Of a stretch of DNA of 64,000 nt, positions 45,443-53,937 are shown one piece after another. Position numbers and translations under genes: made by a program. The stretch lies in the NCBI RefSeq assembly GCF_042433085.1, contig NZ_JBHLWA010000018.1:27068-91067 (forward strand), read 5' to 3'. Origin of the DNA: Gallibacterium melopsittaci (GTDB lineage Bacteria > Pseudomonadota > Gammaproteobacteria > Enterobacterales > Pasteurellaceae). Every line of letters starts with the position of its first letter. Position 1 is the first letter of the stretch. The notes under the pieces are model-generated. The model had not been told where the DNA came from. It was given only the letters and a program-made list of their open reading frames with translations, and made no database searches.

Positions 45443-47278
45443 TTATAACTTACTACGATCACGCACAGCACCTTTATCTGCACTGGTTGCCAATGACGCA
45501 TACGCTTTTAAGGCAAAGGATACTTGGCGTTGACGATTTTTTGGTTTCCAACCGTGTTGTTCTTTCTCAGCACGGCGTTGGGCTAATTCAGCTTCATCGA
45601 CTAATAATTCAATCTTACGTTCTGGAATATTGATCGAGATAAGATCACCATCTTCTACCAAACCAATCGTACCGCCATTTGCAGCTTCTGGTGAAACGTG
45701 TCCGATAGAAAGCCCAGATGTACCACCTGAAAAACGTCCATCAGTAAGTAATGCACAGGCTTTTCCTAAGCCCATCGATTTCAAGTAGCTGGTTGGGTAA
45801 AGCATTTCTTGCATACCTGGTCCGCCTTTTGGTCCTTCATACCGAATCACCACAACATCACCTGCTACCACTTTGCCACCTAAAATAGCCTCTACCGCTT
45901 CTTCTTGGCTTTCATAAACTTTCGCTGGGCCTTTGAAAACTAAAATACTTTCATCAACACCTGCGGTTTTCACAATACAACCATGTTCAGCTAAATTACC
46001 ACTTAACATTGCCAAACCACCATCTTGGCTATAAGCGTGTGCTTTATCACGGATACAACCTGCTTGGCGATCATCATCTACACTATCCCAACGACAATCT
46101 TGGGAAAACGCTTCTGTGGTGCGAATCCCTGCTGGGCCGGCACGATAAAATGTTTTTACCGCTTCACTCACATCACGTTTAATATCATATTGATTTAACT
46201 GTTGTTCTAACGTTAAACCTAATACCGTGTGCGTTTGATTAGTTAATAAATGAGCACGATCTAACTCACCTAAAATTCCCATTACCCCACCAGCACGGTG
46301 TACATCTTCCATATGATATTTATTGGTATTTGGTGCAACTTTACAGAGGCAAGGAACAAGACGTGATAAACGATCAATATCTGCCATAGTGAAATCAACT
46401 TCTGCTTCTTGTGCTGCTGCTAATAAGTGTAAAACGGTATTGGTTGAACCGCCCATTGCAATATCCAAACTCATTGCATTATTAAAGGCATCTTTAGTTG
46501 CAATCGCACGAGGCAACACACTCGCATCATCTTGTTCATAATAGCGACGGCAAAGTTCCATAATTTGTGAACCTGCCTGTAAAAATAATTGTTTACGATC
46601 AGCGTGCGTTGCTAAGCAAGAACCATTACCAGGTAAACTTAAGCCTAACGCTTCAGTTAAACAGTTCATTGAGTTAGCGGTAAACATACCTGAACAAGAT
46701 CCACACGTTGGGCAAGCAGAACGTTCAATAATTTCACTATCGTGATCAGAAACATCTGGATTTGCCCCTTGAATCATCGCATCAACCAAATCTAAACGAA
46801 TAAGTTGATCTGAAAGTTTGGTTTTACCCGCTTCCATTGGTCCGCCAGATACAAAGATAGTTGGGATATTTAGACGTAACGCCGCCATTAACATTCCTGG
46901 AGTAATCTTATCGCAATTAGAGATACAGACCATAGCATCGGCACAGTGTGCATTGACCATATACTCTACTGAATCTGCAATGAGTTCACGAGATGGCAGA
47001 GAATACAACATTCCTCCGTGTCCCATTGCGATTCCATCATCCACAGCAATGGTATTAAATTCTTTGGCAATTCCACCTGAAGCCTCGATCTGTTTTGCTA
47101 CTAATTGCCCGAGATCTTTTAAATGCACATGTCCTGGAACAAATTGTGTAAAGGAATTAACTACGGCAATAATCGGTTTACCGAAGTCAGTATCTTTTAC
47201 TCCTGTGGCACGCCATAAGGCTCTCGCGCCAGCCATATTGCGGCCTTGTGTACTGGTCGCTGAACGTAATTTAGGCAT
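45443..47278 (-). CDS. ilvD: Dihydroxy-acid dehydratase
   Basis: Fe-S enzyme common to valine, isoleucine and leucine synthesis; it dehydrates 2,3-dihydroxy acids to 2-oxo acids. The 611-residue length matches the family (616 in E. coli). Cluster cysteines are visible in CISNCDKITPGML and CPTCGSCSGMFTANSMN. The C-terminal DGRFSGGTSGLSIGHVSPEA is the family signature. It lies in the ilv operon between ilvM (98-base gap) and ilvA. The aminotransferase ilvE, present between M and D in enterobacteria, is absent. Confidence 0.97.
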   Translation of the reverse strand: MPKLRSATSTQGRNMAGARALWRATGVKDTDFGKPIIAVVNSFTQFVPGHVHLKDLGQLVAKQIEASGGIAKEFNTIAVDDGIAMGHGGMLYSLPSRELIADSVEYMVNAHCADAMVCISNCDKITPGMLMAALRLNIPTIFVSGGPMEAGKTKLSDQLIRLDLVDAMIQGANPDVSDHDSEIIERSACPTCGSCSGMFTANSMNCLTEALGLSLPGNGSCLATHADRKQLFLQAGSQIMELCRRYYEQDDASVLPRAIATKDAFNNAMSLDIAMGGSTNTVLHLLAAAQEAEVDFTMADIDRLSRLVPCLCKVAPNTNKYHMEDVHRAGGVMGILGELDRAHLLTNQTHTVLGLTLEQQLNQYDIKRDVSEAVKTFYRAGPAGIRTTEAFSQDCRWDSVDDDRQAGCIRDKAHAYSQDGGLAMLSGNLAEHGCIVKTAGVDESILVFKGPAKVYESQEEAVEAILGGKVVAGDVVVIRYEGPKGGPGMQEMLYPTSYLKSMGLGKACALLTDGRFSGGTSGLSIGHVSPEAANGGTIGLVEDGDLISINIPERKIELLVDEAELAQRRAEKEQHGWKPKNRQRQVSFALKAYASLATSADKGAVRDRSKL

Positions 47279-47376
47279 AATCTCTCCAATTATAATTTGT
47301 CTTGTTTTAACACGATAAAATGTTCGATTAATCGAATCATTAACTCTTTTTGTTCTGGCAGACTTTCTGCCACTAC

Positions 47377-47604
47377 TTACTCTAATATAGTAACGTCCGT
47401 TACCCCATATAACTTCACTAATTGATTCGTTAGTAATGATAATTCTCTATTACTACTTATGGTAATGTGTAAAGTCAGTTGCTGATCTTGTAATTGGCTT
47501 TGCAACGTCGTTGCCACAAAACCACGATGTCTTACTACCCGTAAAATTCTTTCTAATGTTTCAGGTCGCCATTCCGCCTGTACGCTAATTTGATAACTCT
47601 TCAT
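47377..47604 (-). CDS. ilvM: Acetolactate synthase II small (regulatory) subunit
   Basis: A 75-residue ACT-domain subunit that partners IlvG. The ATG at 47604 follows GGGGTG and gives MKSYQISVQAEWRPETLERILR. A TTG at 47616 inside ilvG is less likely. The RVVRHRGF stretch is typical of IlvM. It starts one base after the ilvG stop (47606), so expression is coupled. In E. coli the AHAS II enzyme resists valine inhibition. Confidence 0.92.
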   Translation of the reverse strand: MKSYQISVQAEWRPETLERILRVVRHRGFVATTLQSQLQDQQLTLHITISSNRELSLLTNQLVKLYGVTDVTILE

Positions 47605-47605
47605 T

Positions 47606-49261
47606 TTACACCCCAATATCCTCTAGCATTTCATCATTTCTTGCTCCAGGTGGAACTAATGGCCAGACATTTTCATCTTCATGAATACAAACTTGTAATA
47701 AATATGCACCCTTAGCGTTAAGTAAACGATCTAATGCGGCATCCACTTCACTGCCTGTTTCAATACGTTCACCTGGAATATCAAATGCTTTCGCCAAAGT
47801 AATAAAGTCAGGATTATCATCTAAAATCGTTTCACTATGACGACCACAGAAGAATAAGGTTTGCCATTGACGTACCATACCCAAACGCTGATTATCCAAA
47901 AGGAGAATTTTTACTGGTAATTGACCACGTTTAATCGAGCCTAATTCCTGAATATTCATCATGAAAGAACCATCCCCCGTAATTAAAATCACAGGATCTT
48001 GTGGACGCGCTTTTTGTGCGCCAATTGCAGCTGGTAAACCAAAGCCCATTGAGCCAAATCCAGCAGAAGTGATGTAATTCTTCGGATCAAAATGCTGCAT
48101 ATGCTGTGCAGACCACATTTGATGCTGCCCTACATCTGTTGAAATAACGCTATTTTTCGCACGTTTATGAGATAACGTCTGCAATAACCACCATGGATTA
48201 ATATTGGTTTCTCCAGCATTTTCTGCATAACGAAAATCATAACTCTCTTTTAAACGTACAACATCACTTCGCCAGTCATCAATCGCTAATGGCATTGCTA
48301 ATTCACGCAATACCTGTTTCATATCGCCTTTGATTGCGACATCGGCACGACGTAATTTATTAATTTCGGCAATATCAATATCAACATGAATCACTTTTGC
48401 TGCGGTCGCAAAGCTATCTAATTTACCCGTCACACGGTCATCAAAACGTGCGCCTAACACGACAAGTAAATCACTTTCTTGCGCGGCATAATTGGCTGCT
48501 TTTGTACCATGCATTCCAATCATTCCCATATAATAAGGATTATCAACAGGTAGTGCACCTAAACCTTTAATTGTCGAAAAACTTGGAATTTGCGTAATCT
48601 CAACAAATTGACGTAATTCTGCAACGGCATCCGCCATTCCTACACCACCACCGACATAAAGCACTGGGCGTTTTGCTTGTTGCAGTAATGTTTTTGCTTG
48701 TTGAAGTAATTCATCAGGAATTGCTTGAGGTTGTTGTAGAGGATTAACGATAGGTTGGCGATCAATTGGTGCAAATTGGACATCTTTTGGTATATCGACT
48801 AATACTGGACCTGGTCTGCCACTTTGCGCAATTTGAAAGGCTTGTGCCATTACTTCGGGTAGTTCATCGATACTTTGCACAATAAAACTATGTTTTGTAC
48901 AAGCTAATGATAATCCTAATACATCAGCTTCTTGGAAAGCATCAGTCCCGATAAACGGTGAAGCAACTTGCCCCGTTATTGCCACAACAGGAATAGAGTC
49001 CATCATTGCATCACCTAATCCTGTGACTAAATTGGTTGCTCCAGGACCAGATGTTGCGATACATACCCCAACCTTACCACTTGCACGCGCATAACCAATC
49101 GCTGCCATTGCCGCACCTTGCTCATTACGACAGAGTAAATGGTCTAATCCAGAATCATAAATTGCATCATAAACTGGCATAATTGCACCGCCAGGATAGC
49201 CAAAAATGGTTGTTACACCGTGCGCTTTTAAACATTCTGTAATAAATCTTGCACCATTCAT
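47606..49261 (-). CDS. ilvG: Acetolactate synthase II large (catalytic) subunit
   Basis: ThDP- and FAD-dependent enzyme that condenses pyruvate with pyruvate or 2-oxobutyrate. The 551-residue protein has the ThDP glutamate region GYPGGAIMPVYDAIY and CRNEQGAAMAAIGYARASG. It also has the ThDP-binding GDGSFMMNIQEL with LDNQRLGMVRQWQ. The reading frame is intact, unlike the frameshifted ilvG of E. coli K-12. It is preceded by a leader peptide and an attenuator, so it is the first structural gene of the operon. Confidence 0.96.
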   Translation of the reverse strand: MNGARFITECLKAHGVTTIFGYPGGAIMPVYDAIYDSGLDHLLCRNEQGAAMAAIGYARASGKVGVCIATSGPGATNLVTGLGDAMMDSIPVVAITGQVASPFIGTDAFQEADVLGLSLACTKHSFIVQSIDELPEVMAQAFQIAQSGRPGPVLVDIPKDVQFAPIDRQPIVNPLQQPQAIPDELLQQAKTLLQQAKRPVLYVGGGVGMADAVAELRQFVEITQIPSFSTIKGLGALPVDNPYYMGMIGMHGTKAANYAAQESDLLVVLGARFDDRVTGKLDSFATAAKVIHVDIDIAEINKLRRADVAIKGDMKQVLRELAMPLAIDDWRSDVVRLKESYDFRYAENAGETNINPWWLLQTLSHKRAKNSVISTDVGQHQMWSAQHMQHFDPKNYITSAGFGSMGFGLPAAIGAQKARPQDPVILITGDGSFMMNIQELGSIKRGQLPVKILLLDNQRLGMVRQWQTLFFCGRHSETILDDNPDFITLAKAFDIPGERIETGSEVDAALDRLLNAKGAYLLQVCIHEDENVWPLVPPGARNDEMLEDIGV

Positions 49262-49288
49262 TTTTATTATTTCCTTTAAGCTATAAAA

Positions 49289-49315
49289 AACCCTCGCCTA
49301 GTAGTGGCGAGGGTT
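49289..49315 (-). terminator. ilv attenuator terminator
   Basis: On the minus strand AACCCTCGCC and GGCGAGGGTT form a 10-bp G+C-rich stem with a 7-base loop, followed by TTTTAT. It lies between the leader peptide and ilvG, 28 bases before the ilvG ATG, as expected for an attenuator that is skipped when branched-chain aminoacyl-tRNAs are scarce. Confidence 0.9.
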
Positions 49316-49362
49316 CATCTGACCTAAAATCTTTTATTGAAAGTTTTATCAGCTTGTACCAC

Positions 49363-49425
49363 TCACCTCGTAGTGCTAATCACCACGAGGTTAATAATAA
49401 TGCCAATAAAACGAATAGAATTCAT
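49363..49425 (-). CDS. ilvL: ilv operon leader peptide
   Basis: A 20-residue leader peptide rich in regulatory codons. After MNSIRFIG come three isoleucines, then NLVV and ISTTR, then TGA. In all it has six Ile, two Val, one Leu and two Thr. Its 3' half overlaps a hairpin (CCTCGTGGTG with CACTACGAGG), and the attenuator follows 47 bases after the stop. Ribosome stalling at Ile, Val or Leu codons would favour an antiterminator. The order leader-hairpin-terminator-ilvG is seen directly; the mechanism is inferred from the E. coli ilvGMEDA model. Confidence 0.88.
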   Translation of the reverse strand: MNSIRFIGIIINLVVISTTR

Positions 49426-49631
49426 AGTTTCAATATCCAATGTGGGTCTAAGTATGTATGTTGTGTGCTTTTGAGCGTCTTTATTGATATCACATTTTTT
49501 GAATTAATCAAACTATTTTTATAAAAAATTTTTACACATTATCGAAACGTAAAAAAACACCCTGTTTTTTATGATTTTTGCTAACATATGTCCGTTTTTA
49601 GGGAAAATTTAGGGAAAAATTTAGGAACATT
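49426..49631. promoter_or_regulatory. Divergent promoter region, ilv operon / YigL-like gene
   Basis: About 200 AT-rich bases. On the minus strand TTGATT, 16 bases and TATCAA form a possible ilv promoter (about 49483-49510). AGGAAC lies just before the ATG at 49632 on the plus strand. I see no other gene here. Confidence 0.35.
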
Positions 49632-50453
49632 ATGCGTAGTTTACTTCCTTTTCAACTCGTTGCCTCAGATCTTGATGGTACATTACTTAATGCTCAACAT
49701 GTTGTTGGGAATTTCACAATAGAAACCTTAAGAAAATTAGAACAAAAACAAGTGGATATTGTATTAGCCACTGGTCGAAAACATGAAGATGTGTTTTCTA
49801 TTGTTGAAAAAATCGGGATTGAAAATATCCAAATCATTACCTCTAACGGTGCAAGAATTCACGATCTTTCAGGTAAATTATTAGATAAAAATGATCTTCC
49901 TGCCGATCTCGCTTTAGAAATCCTCAATACACCTTTCAATAAAGATAAAATTTTTGTTAATTCTTACCAAGATTCAGGTTGGTTTATTGATCGAGATATT
50001 CCACAAATGGCGAAATACCATAAAGACTCCGGTTTTACTTACCAGATAACCGATTTCCGCAAACACGATGCAAGTGGGACTGAAAAAGTCTTTTTTATTG
50101 CTAGAACCCAAACCGACTTACTCGACTTGGAGCAATATTTGCGTAAAACGTATGGCGAACAAACCGAGATTGTTTATGCCTCTTTGAACTGTTTAGAAAT
50201 TATGAATAAAGATGTTTCCAAAGGAAATGCGTTGAAAAAAGCCTTAGCTAACCGCCATTATTCTGCTAATGACTGTCTAGCTTTTGGTGATGGTATGAAT
50301 GATGAAAGTATGCTGGATTTTGTAGGTAAAGGCTGCATTATGGCAAATGCTAACCCAGCATTAGTCAAAGCCTTACCAAACTTAGAAATCATTGGACATC
50401 ACGCTCACGAAGCGGTCGCCAGTTATTTACGTGCAACCTTTAACTTAATTTAA
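49632..50453 (+). CDS. Cof-type HAD phosphatase (YigL-like)
   Basis: A 273-residue HAD hydrolase with a C2-type cap. Catalytic motifs are ASDLDGTLL (nucleophile), ITSNGARIHD, a lysine near VSKGNALKKAL and FGDGMNDESMLDFVGKG. The order and the ending NANPALVKALP...AVASYLRATF resemble E. coli YigL, a pyridoxal phosphate and sugar phosphate phosphatase. The true substrate cannot be read from the sequence. It lies two bases before crcB. Confidence 0.85.
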   Translation: MRSLLPFQLVASDLDGTLLNAQHVVGNFTIETLRKLEQKQVDIVLATGRKHEDVFSIVEKIGIENIQIITSNGARIHDLSGKLLDKNDLPADLALEILNTPFNKDKIFVNSYQDSGWFIDRDIPQMAKYHKDSGFTYQITDFRKHDASGTEKVFFIARTQTDLLDLEQYLRKTYGEQTEIVYASLNCLEIMNKDVSKGNALKKALANRHYSANDCLAFGDGMNDESMLDFVGKGCIMANANPALVKALPNLEIIGHHAHEAVASYLRATFNLI

Positions 50454-50455
50454 CT

Positions 50456-50839
50456 ATGATTCAACTATTCTATATTTCAGTGGGTGCTGCATTAGGGGCT
50501 TGTTCTCGTTGGGGATTAAGCAACCTATTCAACCCAATTTTTACTAGCTTTGCTTTTGGTACCTTAATCGCCAACTATTTAGGCTGTTTCTTGATGGGAA
50601 TAATCAGCGGTATTCTGCTTTCATTTCCGATGATTGGTAATGAGTGGCGACTATTTTTTATCACAGGTTTTTTAGGCAGTTTAACGACCTTCTCCTCTTT
50701 TTCTGGTGAGGTCGTTAACATTTTTCTTGATGAGCAATGGCTCACTGGGATTGGGGTTGTTTGTTTACACCTTTTTGGTTGTTTAGCCTTTACGCTATTA
50801 GGTATTGGTTTATGGCGACTACTTATGCTGGCGTTCTAA
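50456..50839 (+). CDS. crcB: Fluoride channel CrcB/Fluc
   Basis: Small membrane channel that exports fluoride. The 127 residues form four hydrophobic segments, with GAALGACSRWGLSNL at the N terminus, GTLIANYLGCFLMG and FITGFLGSLTTFSSFS, the family signature with the Phe and Thr/Ser track. It is the size of a homodimeric Fluc subunit. I saw no fluoride riboswitch upstream, since the gene directly follows the phosphatase. Its 3' end overlaps the 3' end of folA by 21 bases on the opposite strand. Confidence 0.92.
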   Translation: MIQLFYISVGAALGACSRWGLSNLFNPIFTSFAFGTLIANYLGCFLMGIISGILLSFPMIGNEWRLFFITGFLGSLTTFSSFSGEVVNIFLDEQWLTGIGVVCLHLFGCLAFTLLGIGLWRLLMLAF

Positions 50840-51307
50840 AATTTTAAAACAACAAGCATATTGATTTTTTTCATCAGCGGCATGCGTTTGACTAAAACGC
50901 TGCTGCCATTCATCTAGATTTAATGTCGGAAAATAGGTATCACCCTCTAATTCAGCATCAATTTCCGTTAGATATAATCGCTCTGTTTGTGCCAACGTTT
51001 CTGAAAATAACTGCCCACCACCAATAATCATCACTTCTTCTTGATCTTGCACCAATGCTAATGCTTGCGCTAAATTCGCCACCACTTCAACGCCCGCAAT
51101 CGCTTTAGCCTGACGAGATAACACAATATTACGTCGCTGTGGTAAAGGACGACCGATCGATTCAAAAGTGTTACGCCCCATAATCACAGGTTTATGCAAG
51201 GTATTTTGTTTAAACCATGCCAAATCTGCTGGCAAATGCCAAGGCATTTTATTCTCCAATCCAATGACGTGATTTTTTGTCATTGCCACAATTAAACTCA
51301 GTTTCAT
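50819..51307 (-). CDS. folA: Dihydrofolate reductase
   Basis: NADPH-dependent reduction of dihydrofolate to tetrahydrofolate, the target of trimethoprim. The 162-residue protein has VAMTKNHVIGLENKMPWHLPADL (with the catalytic Asp in LPADL), FESIGRPLPQRRNIVLSR and MIIGGGQLFSETL. I chose ATG 51307 because GAGG is then five bases upstream; ATG 51310 would be too close. It sits four to five bases after pheA and is probably on the same transcript. Confidence 0.95.
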   Translation of the reverse strand: MKLSLIVAMTKNHVIGLENKMPWHLPADLAWFKQNTLHKPVIMGRNTFESIGRPLPQRRNIVLSRQAKAIAGVEVVANLAQALALVQDQEEVMIIGGGQLFSETLAQTERLYLTEIDAELEGDTYFPTLNLDEWQQRFSQTHAADEKNQYACCFKILERQHK

Positions 51308-51314
51308 CATTACC

Positions 51315-52481
51315 TCAAGCGGCTGGTTTTACAATATTACTCGGATAACAACCTAACACTTTCACAAAACTACAATAGGTTTGTAACTCTTGTAAGGCGA
51401 GTTGCGTAGTTTCTTGATGTAAGTTTGCCTCTAACTCAACATAAAACATCTCTTCCCAAGGCTTGCCATAAATCGGACGAGATTCCAATTTCGTCATAAT
51501 AATTTGATGTTTTTTAAAGACTAATAACGCATCAACCAATGCACCTGCCTGCTGTGTTGTGGACATTAATAACAACGTTTTTGCACTCACTTGTGGCGAA
51601 ACTGCTATCGGTTGCTTACTTAATACAATAAAGCGAGTAATATTATTGACTTGATTAGCAATACCATCTTGCAACACCTGTAAACCATATAATTTGCCAC
51701 CTTCGGCATTTCCTAACGCTGCCACATTTGGGCGATTAATTTTTGCTACTAATTGCATCGCATGTGAAGAACTTTCGCAATATTTCACATGAATACCAGG
51801 TAACGCATTCAGGAATTGGCTACATTGCTGAATCACTTGTGGATGACTATAAACTGTATCAATTTCGCTTAAATCTGCCGCTTGAGAGGTTAATACACAA
51901 TGTTGAATAGGATAAGTTAACTCACCAACTAAATGTAAATCAGTGTGTTGTAGCAAATCATACACGTCATTAATGGAACCAGAGGTAGTATTTTCTATTG
52001 GTAATACCCCATAATCCGCTTTACCGCTCGCGACGGCATCACACACCTGTTGAAATGATTCACAACTTAACTCAATCAGTTGCTTTTGTGAACGCTCAGC
52101 ATATTTACGAGCAGCTAAATTGGAATAAGAGCCTAACATCCCCAAAAAGGCAATATGAATTTCATTATTACGCTGTTGGTTTAACTTATTTTGTAAATAA
52201 ACTTGTTGGGTTAATACTGAATCTTCAATAATTTTTTGGAAAATTTCGGTAATATACTGCGGATTAAGATGATAATTTTGTCCTTCAGAATAACGAATTA
52301 ACGCATCTAATAACTGCTGTTCACGCTCAATATCGCGTAATGGCTTCTTGGTAATTTCTTTACTTTTTACGACGTCATAAGCAATTTGATGTCTTTCTGC
52401 CAATAATCTCAAAATTTCACGATCAATTTGTGTAATTTTATGGCGAATTTCGGTTAAATCTAAGGTCATAATAAAATCCAT
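51315..52481 (-). CDS. pheA: Bifunctional chorismate mutase / prephenate dehydratase
   Basis: P-protein of phenylalanine synthesis. The N-terminal AroQ chorismate mutase (residues about 5-90) has KITQIDREILRLLAERHQIA and KKPLRDIEREQQLL. The dehydratase domain (about 105-290) has FLGMLGSYSNLAARKYA, PIENTTSGSINDVYDLL and the catalytic TRF in NITRFIVLS. The C-terminal ACT domain has the phenylalanine-sensing LESRPI. Total 388 residues, close to E. coli PheA (386). An internal ATG at 52469 (MTLDLTEIRHKI) is an equally good start. No Phe-rich leader peptide was seen upstream. Confidence 0.94.
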   Translation of the reverse strand: MDFIMTLDLTEIRHKITQIDREILRLLAERHQIAYDVVKSKEITKKPLRDIEREQQLLDALIRYSEGQNYHLNPQYITEIFQKIIEDSVLTQQVYLQNKLNQQRNNEIHIAFLGMLGSYSNLAARKYAERSQKQLIELSCESFQQVCDAVASGKADYGVLPIENTTSGSINDVYDLLQHTDLHLVGELTYPIQHCVLTSQAADLSEIDTVYSHPQVIQQCSQFLNALPGIHVKYCESSSHAMQLVAKINRPNVAALGNAEGGKLYGLQVLQDGIANQVNNITRFIVLSKQPIAVSPQVSAKTLLLMSTTQQAGALVDALLVFKKHQIIMTKLESRPIYGKPWEEMFYVELEANLHQETTQLALQELQTYCSFVKVLGCYPSNIVKPAA

Positions 52482-52631
52482 AATGATGTTGTGCGAATTT
52501 ATAGTCGTTTAAATTCAAAACAAGTTTGGGCAACAACAGCCTAAGACGGTACAAGATAATACAATAAGGCAAAGTAACACAAAATTATTTTGAAATTAAA
52601 CAGCTAAAGGATTATAAAGAATCAAAGAAAA

Positions 52632-52653
52632 AAAGGCGAGCTACCTCGCCTTT
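52632..52653 (-). terminator. Intrinsic terminator of glpABC
   Basis: AAAGGCGAG and CTCGCCTTT form a 9-bp stem around a 4-base loop, with a T-run on the minus strand. It lies 19 bases after the glpC stop. Confidence 0.88.
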
Positions 52654-52671
52654 CTCTCTGAAATAAATCAA

Positions 52672-53937
52672 CTACTCGCCCAATGCCATCGCTAATAGCG
52701 TAATCGGATGCAAGCAAGTTCTGCTCGTTGACATATCAATTTGCCATTTACAGGTTTCACAATCCGAAATCACATAATCAAAATTACCTGCTTCAATTTG
52801 TTGGAAGAGAGAATTACCGATAGCTTGTGAAGTAGCGTAATTTTCTGATTTAAAGCCATAGGTTCCTGCAATCCCACAACATTGTGAATTAAGCATAACC
52901 AACTCTAATCCAGGAATTTTTCTTAATAACTCAATGGTATAAGGTACCCAACCTGCTTTCTCCATATGACAAGCGGTATGGTAAGCCACTCGTAATGGTA
53001 ATGGTTTAAGCGGTAATGTTTTTTCACCACTTTCCAATAATTTATAAATATAACGAGTAACTAAATTGATGTGTCCTTTTACCTTGCTATTATCTTTACC
53101 AAGAATATGCTCATATTCATCTTTTAAAGTTAACGTACAGCTTGAAGAAGTCCCCACAATCTCAAGACTCTTCTCTGCCACCACTTTTTCAAGTTGTTGG
53201 ATATTAAATTCTGCCTGACTCATCGCTTTTTGTGGAAAACCATTCACCATCAATGGTAAGCCACAACATTTTTCTTTCTCAAGCAATACAACGCCAATAT
53301 CCATCGCATTAAAGACTTTAATCAACTCTTTACCTAATTCAGGATTATTGTAATTCACATAACAGCCGTGATAATACGCTACTTTATCTTGATACAAACT
53401 TTGTTGTTCCGCTGCATTTTTCTTATACCAATTACGGAAACTACCGAAGGAATATTTTGGTAAGCTACGGCGTTGATCTACTTTTAATGTTTTATCTAAC
53501 AAGAAACGAGTCGCTTTTAAACCAGTAATCGTATTCACAATTGGTGCAAATGGGGTATTCATCGTTCCCATTAAATCAGTATTACTTAAAATCGCATCAC
53601 GTAATTTTTGGATTTTACTTTTACCCTTGCCTTTACCGTAATGATCTCTGGCACGCACAATAATATCGCCAATCTTCACACCTGACGGACAAGCAATTTC
53701 GCACCGTTTACAGTTAGTACAATATTTAAGTGCTTCATCATAAAGTAATGGATTTTTTAAACGTAAGCGTTCACCATCTGGGCCAGCTTGCTTTGGTCCA
53801 GGATAAGCTGGGTTATTACGTGATACTGGGCAAACTGCTGTACATGCCGTACATTTAATGCAACTCTCAAAACTTGAATCGTGATAAGGTTGTTGGTGAG
53901 TTTGTTCAGCTTGTGCGATTAATTGTTGTAAATTCAT
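52672..53937 (-). CDS. glpC: Anaerobic glycerol-3-phosphate dehydrogenase subunit C
   Basis: Membrane-associated Fe-S subunit that passes electrons from GlpAB to menaquinone. The 421-residue protein has two ferredoxin motifs near the N terminus (CIKCTACTAVCPVSR and CTNCKRCEIACPSG). It also has two CCG-type motifs (KEKCCGLPL and NSQCCGIAG), typical of heterodisulfide-reductase-like subunits. Its start overlaps the glpB stop by four bases. Confidence 0.95.
   Translation of the reverse strand: MNLQQLIAQAEQTHQQPYHDSSFESCIKCTACTAVCPVSRNNPAYPGPKQAGPDGERLRLKNPLLYDEALKYCTNCKRCEIACPSGVKIGDIIVRARDHYGKGKGKSKIQKLRDAILSNTDLMGTMNTPFAPIVNTITGLKATRFLLDKTLKVDQRRSLPKYSFGSFRNWYKKNAAEQQSLYQDKVAYYHGCYVNYNNPELGKELIKVFNAMDIGVVLLEKEKCCGLPLMVNGFPQKAMSQAEFNIQQLEKVVAEKSLEIVGTSSSCTLTLKDEYEHILGKDNSKVKGHINLVTRYIYKLLESGEKTLPLKPLPLRVAYHTACHMEKAGWVPYTIELLRKIPGLELVMLNSQCCGIAGTYGFKSENYATSQAIGNSLFQQIEAGNFDYVISDCETCKWQIDMSTSRTCLHPITLLAMALGE

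Noticed and set aside
50456..50839. Fluoride riboswitch before crcB
   Set aside because: Only two bases separate crcB from the upstream gene, so there is no room for one.
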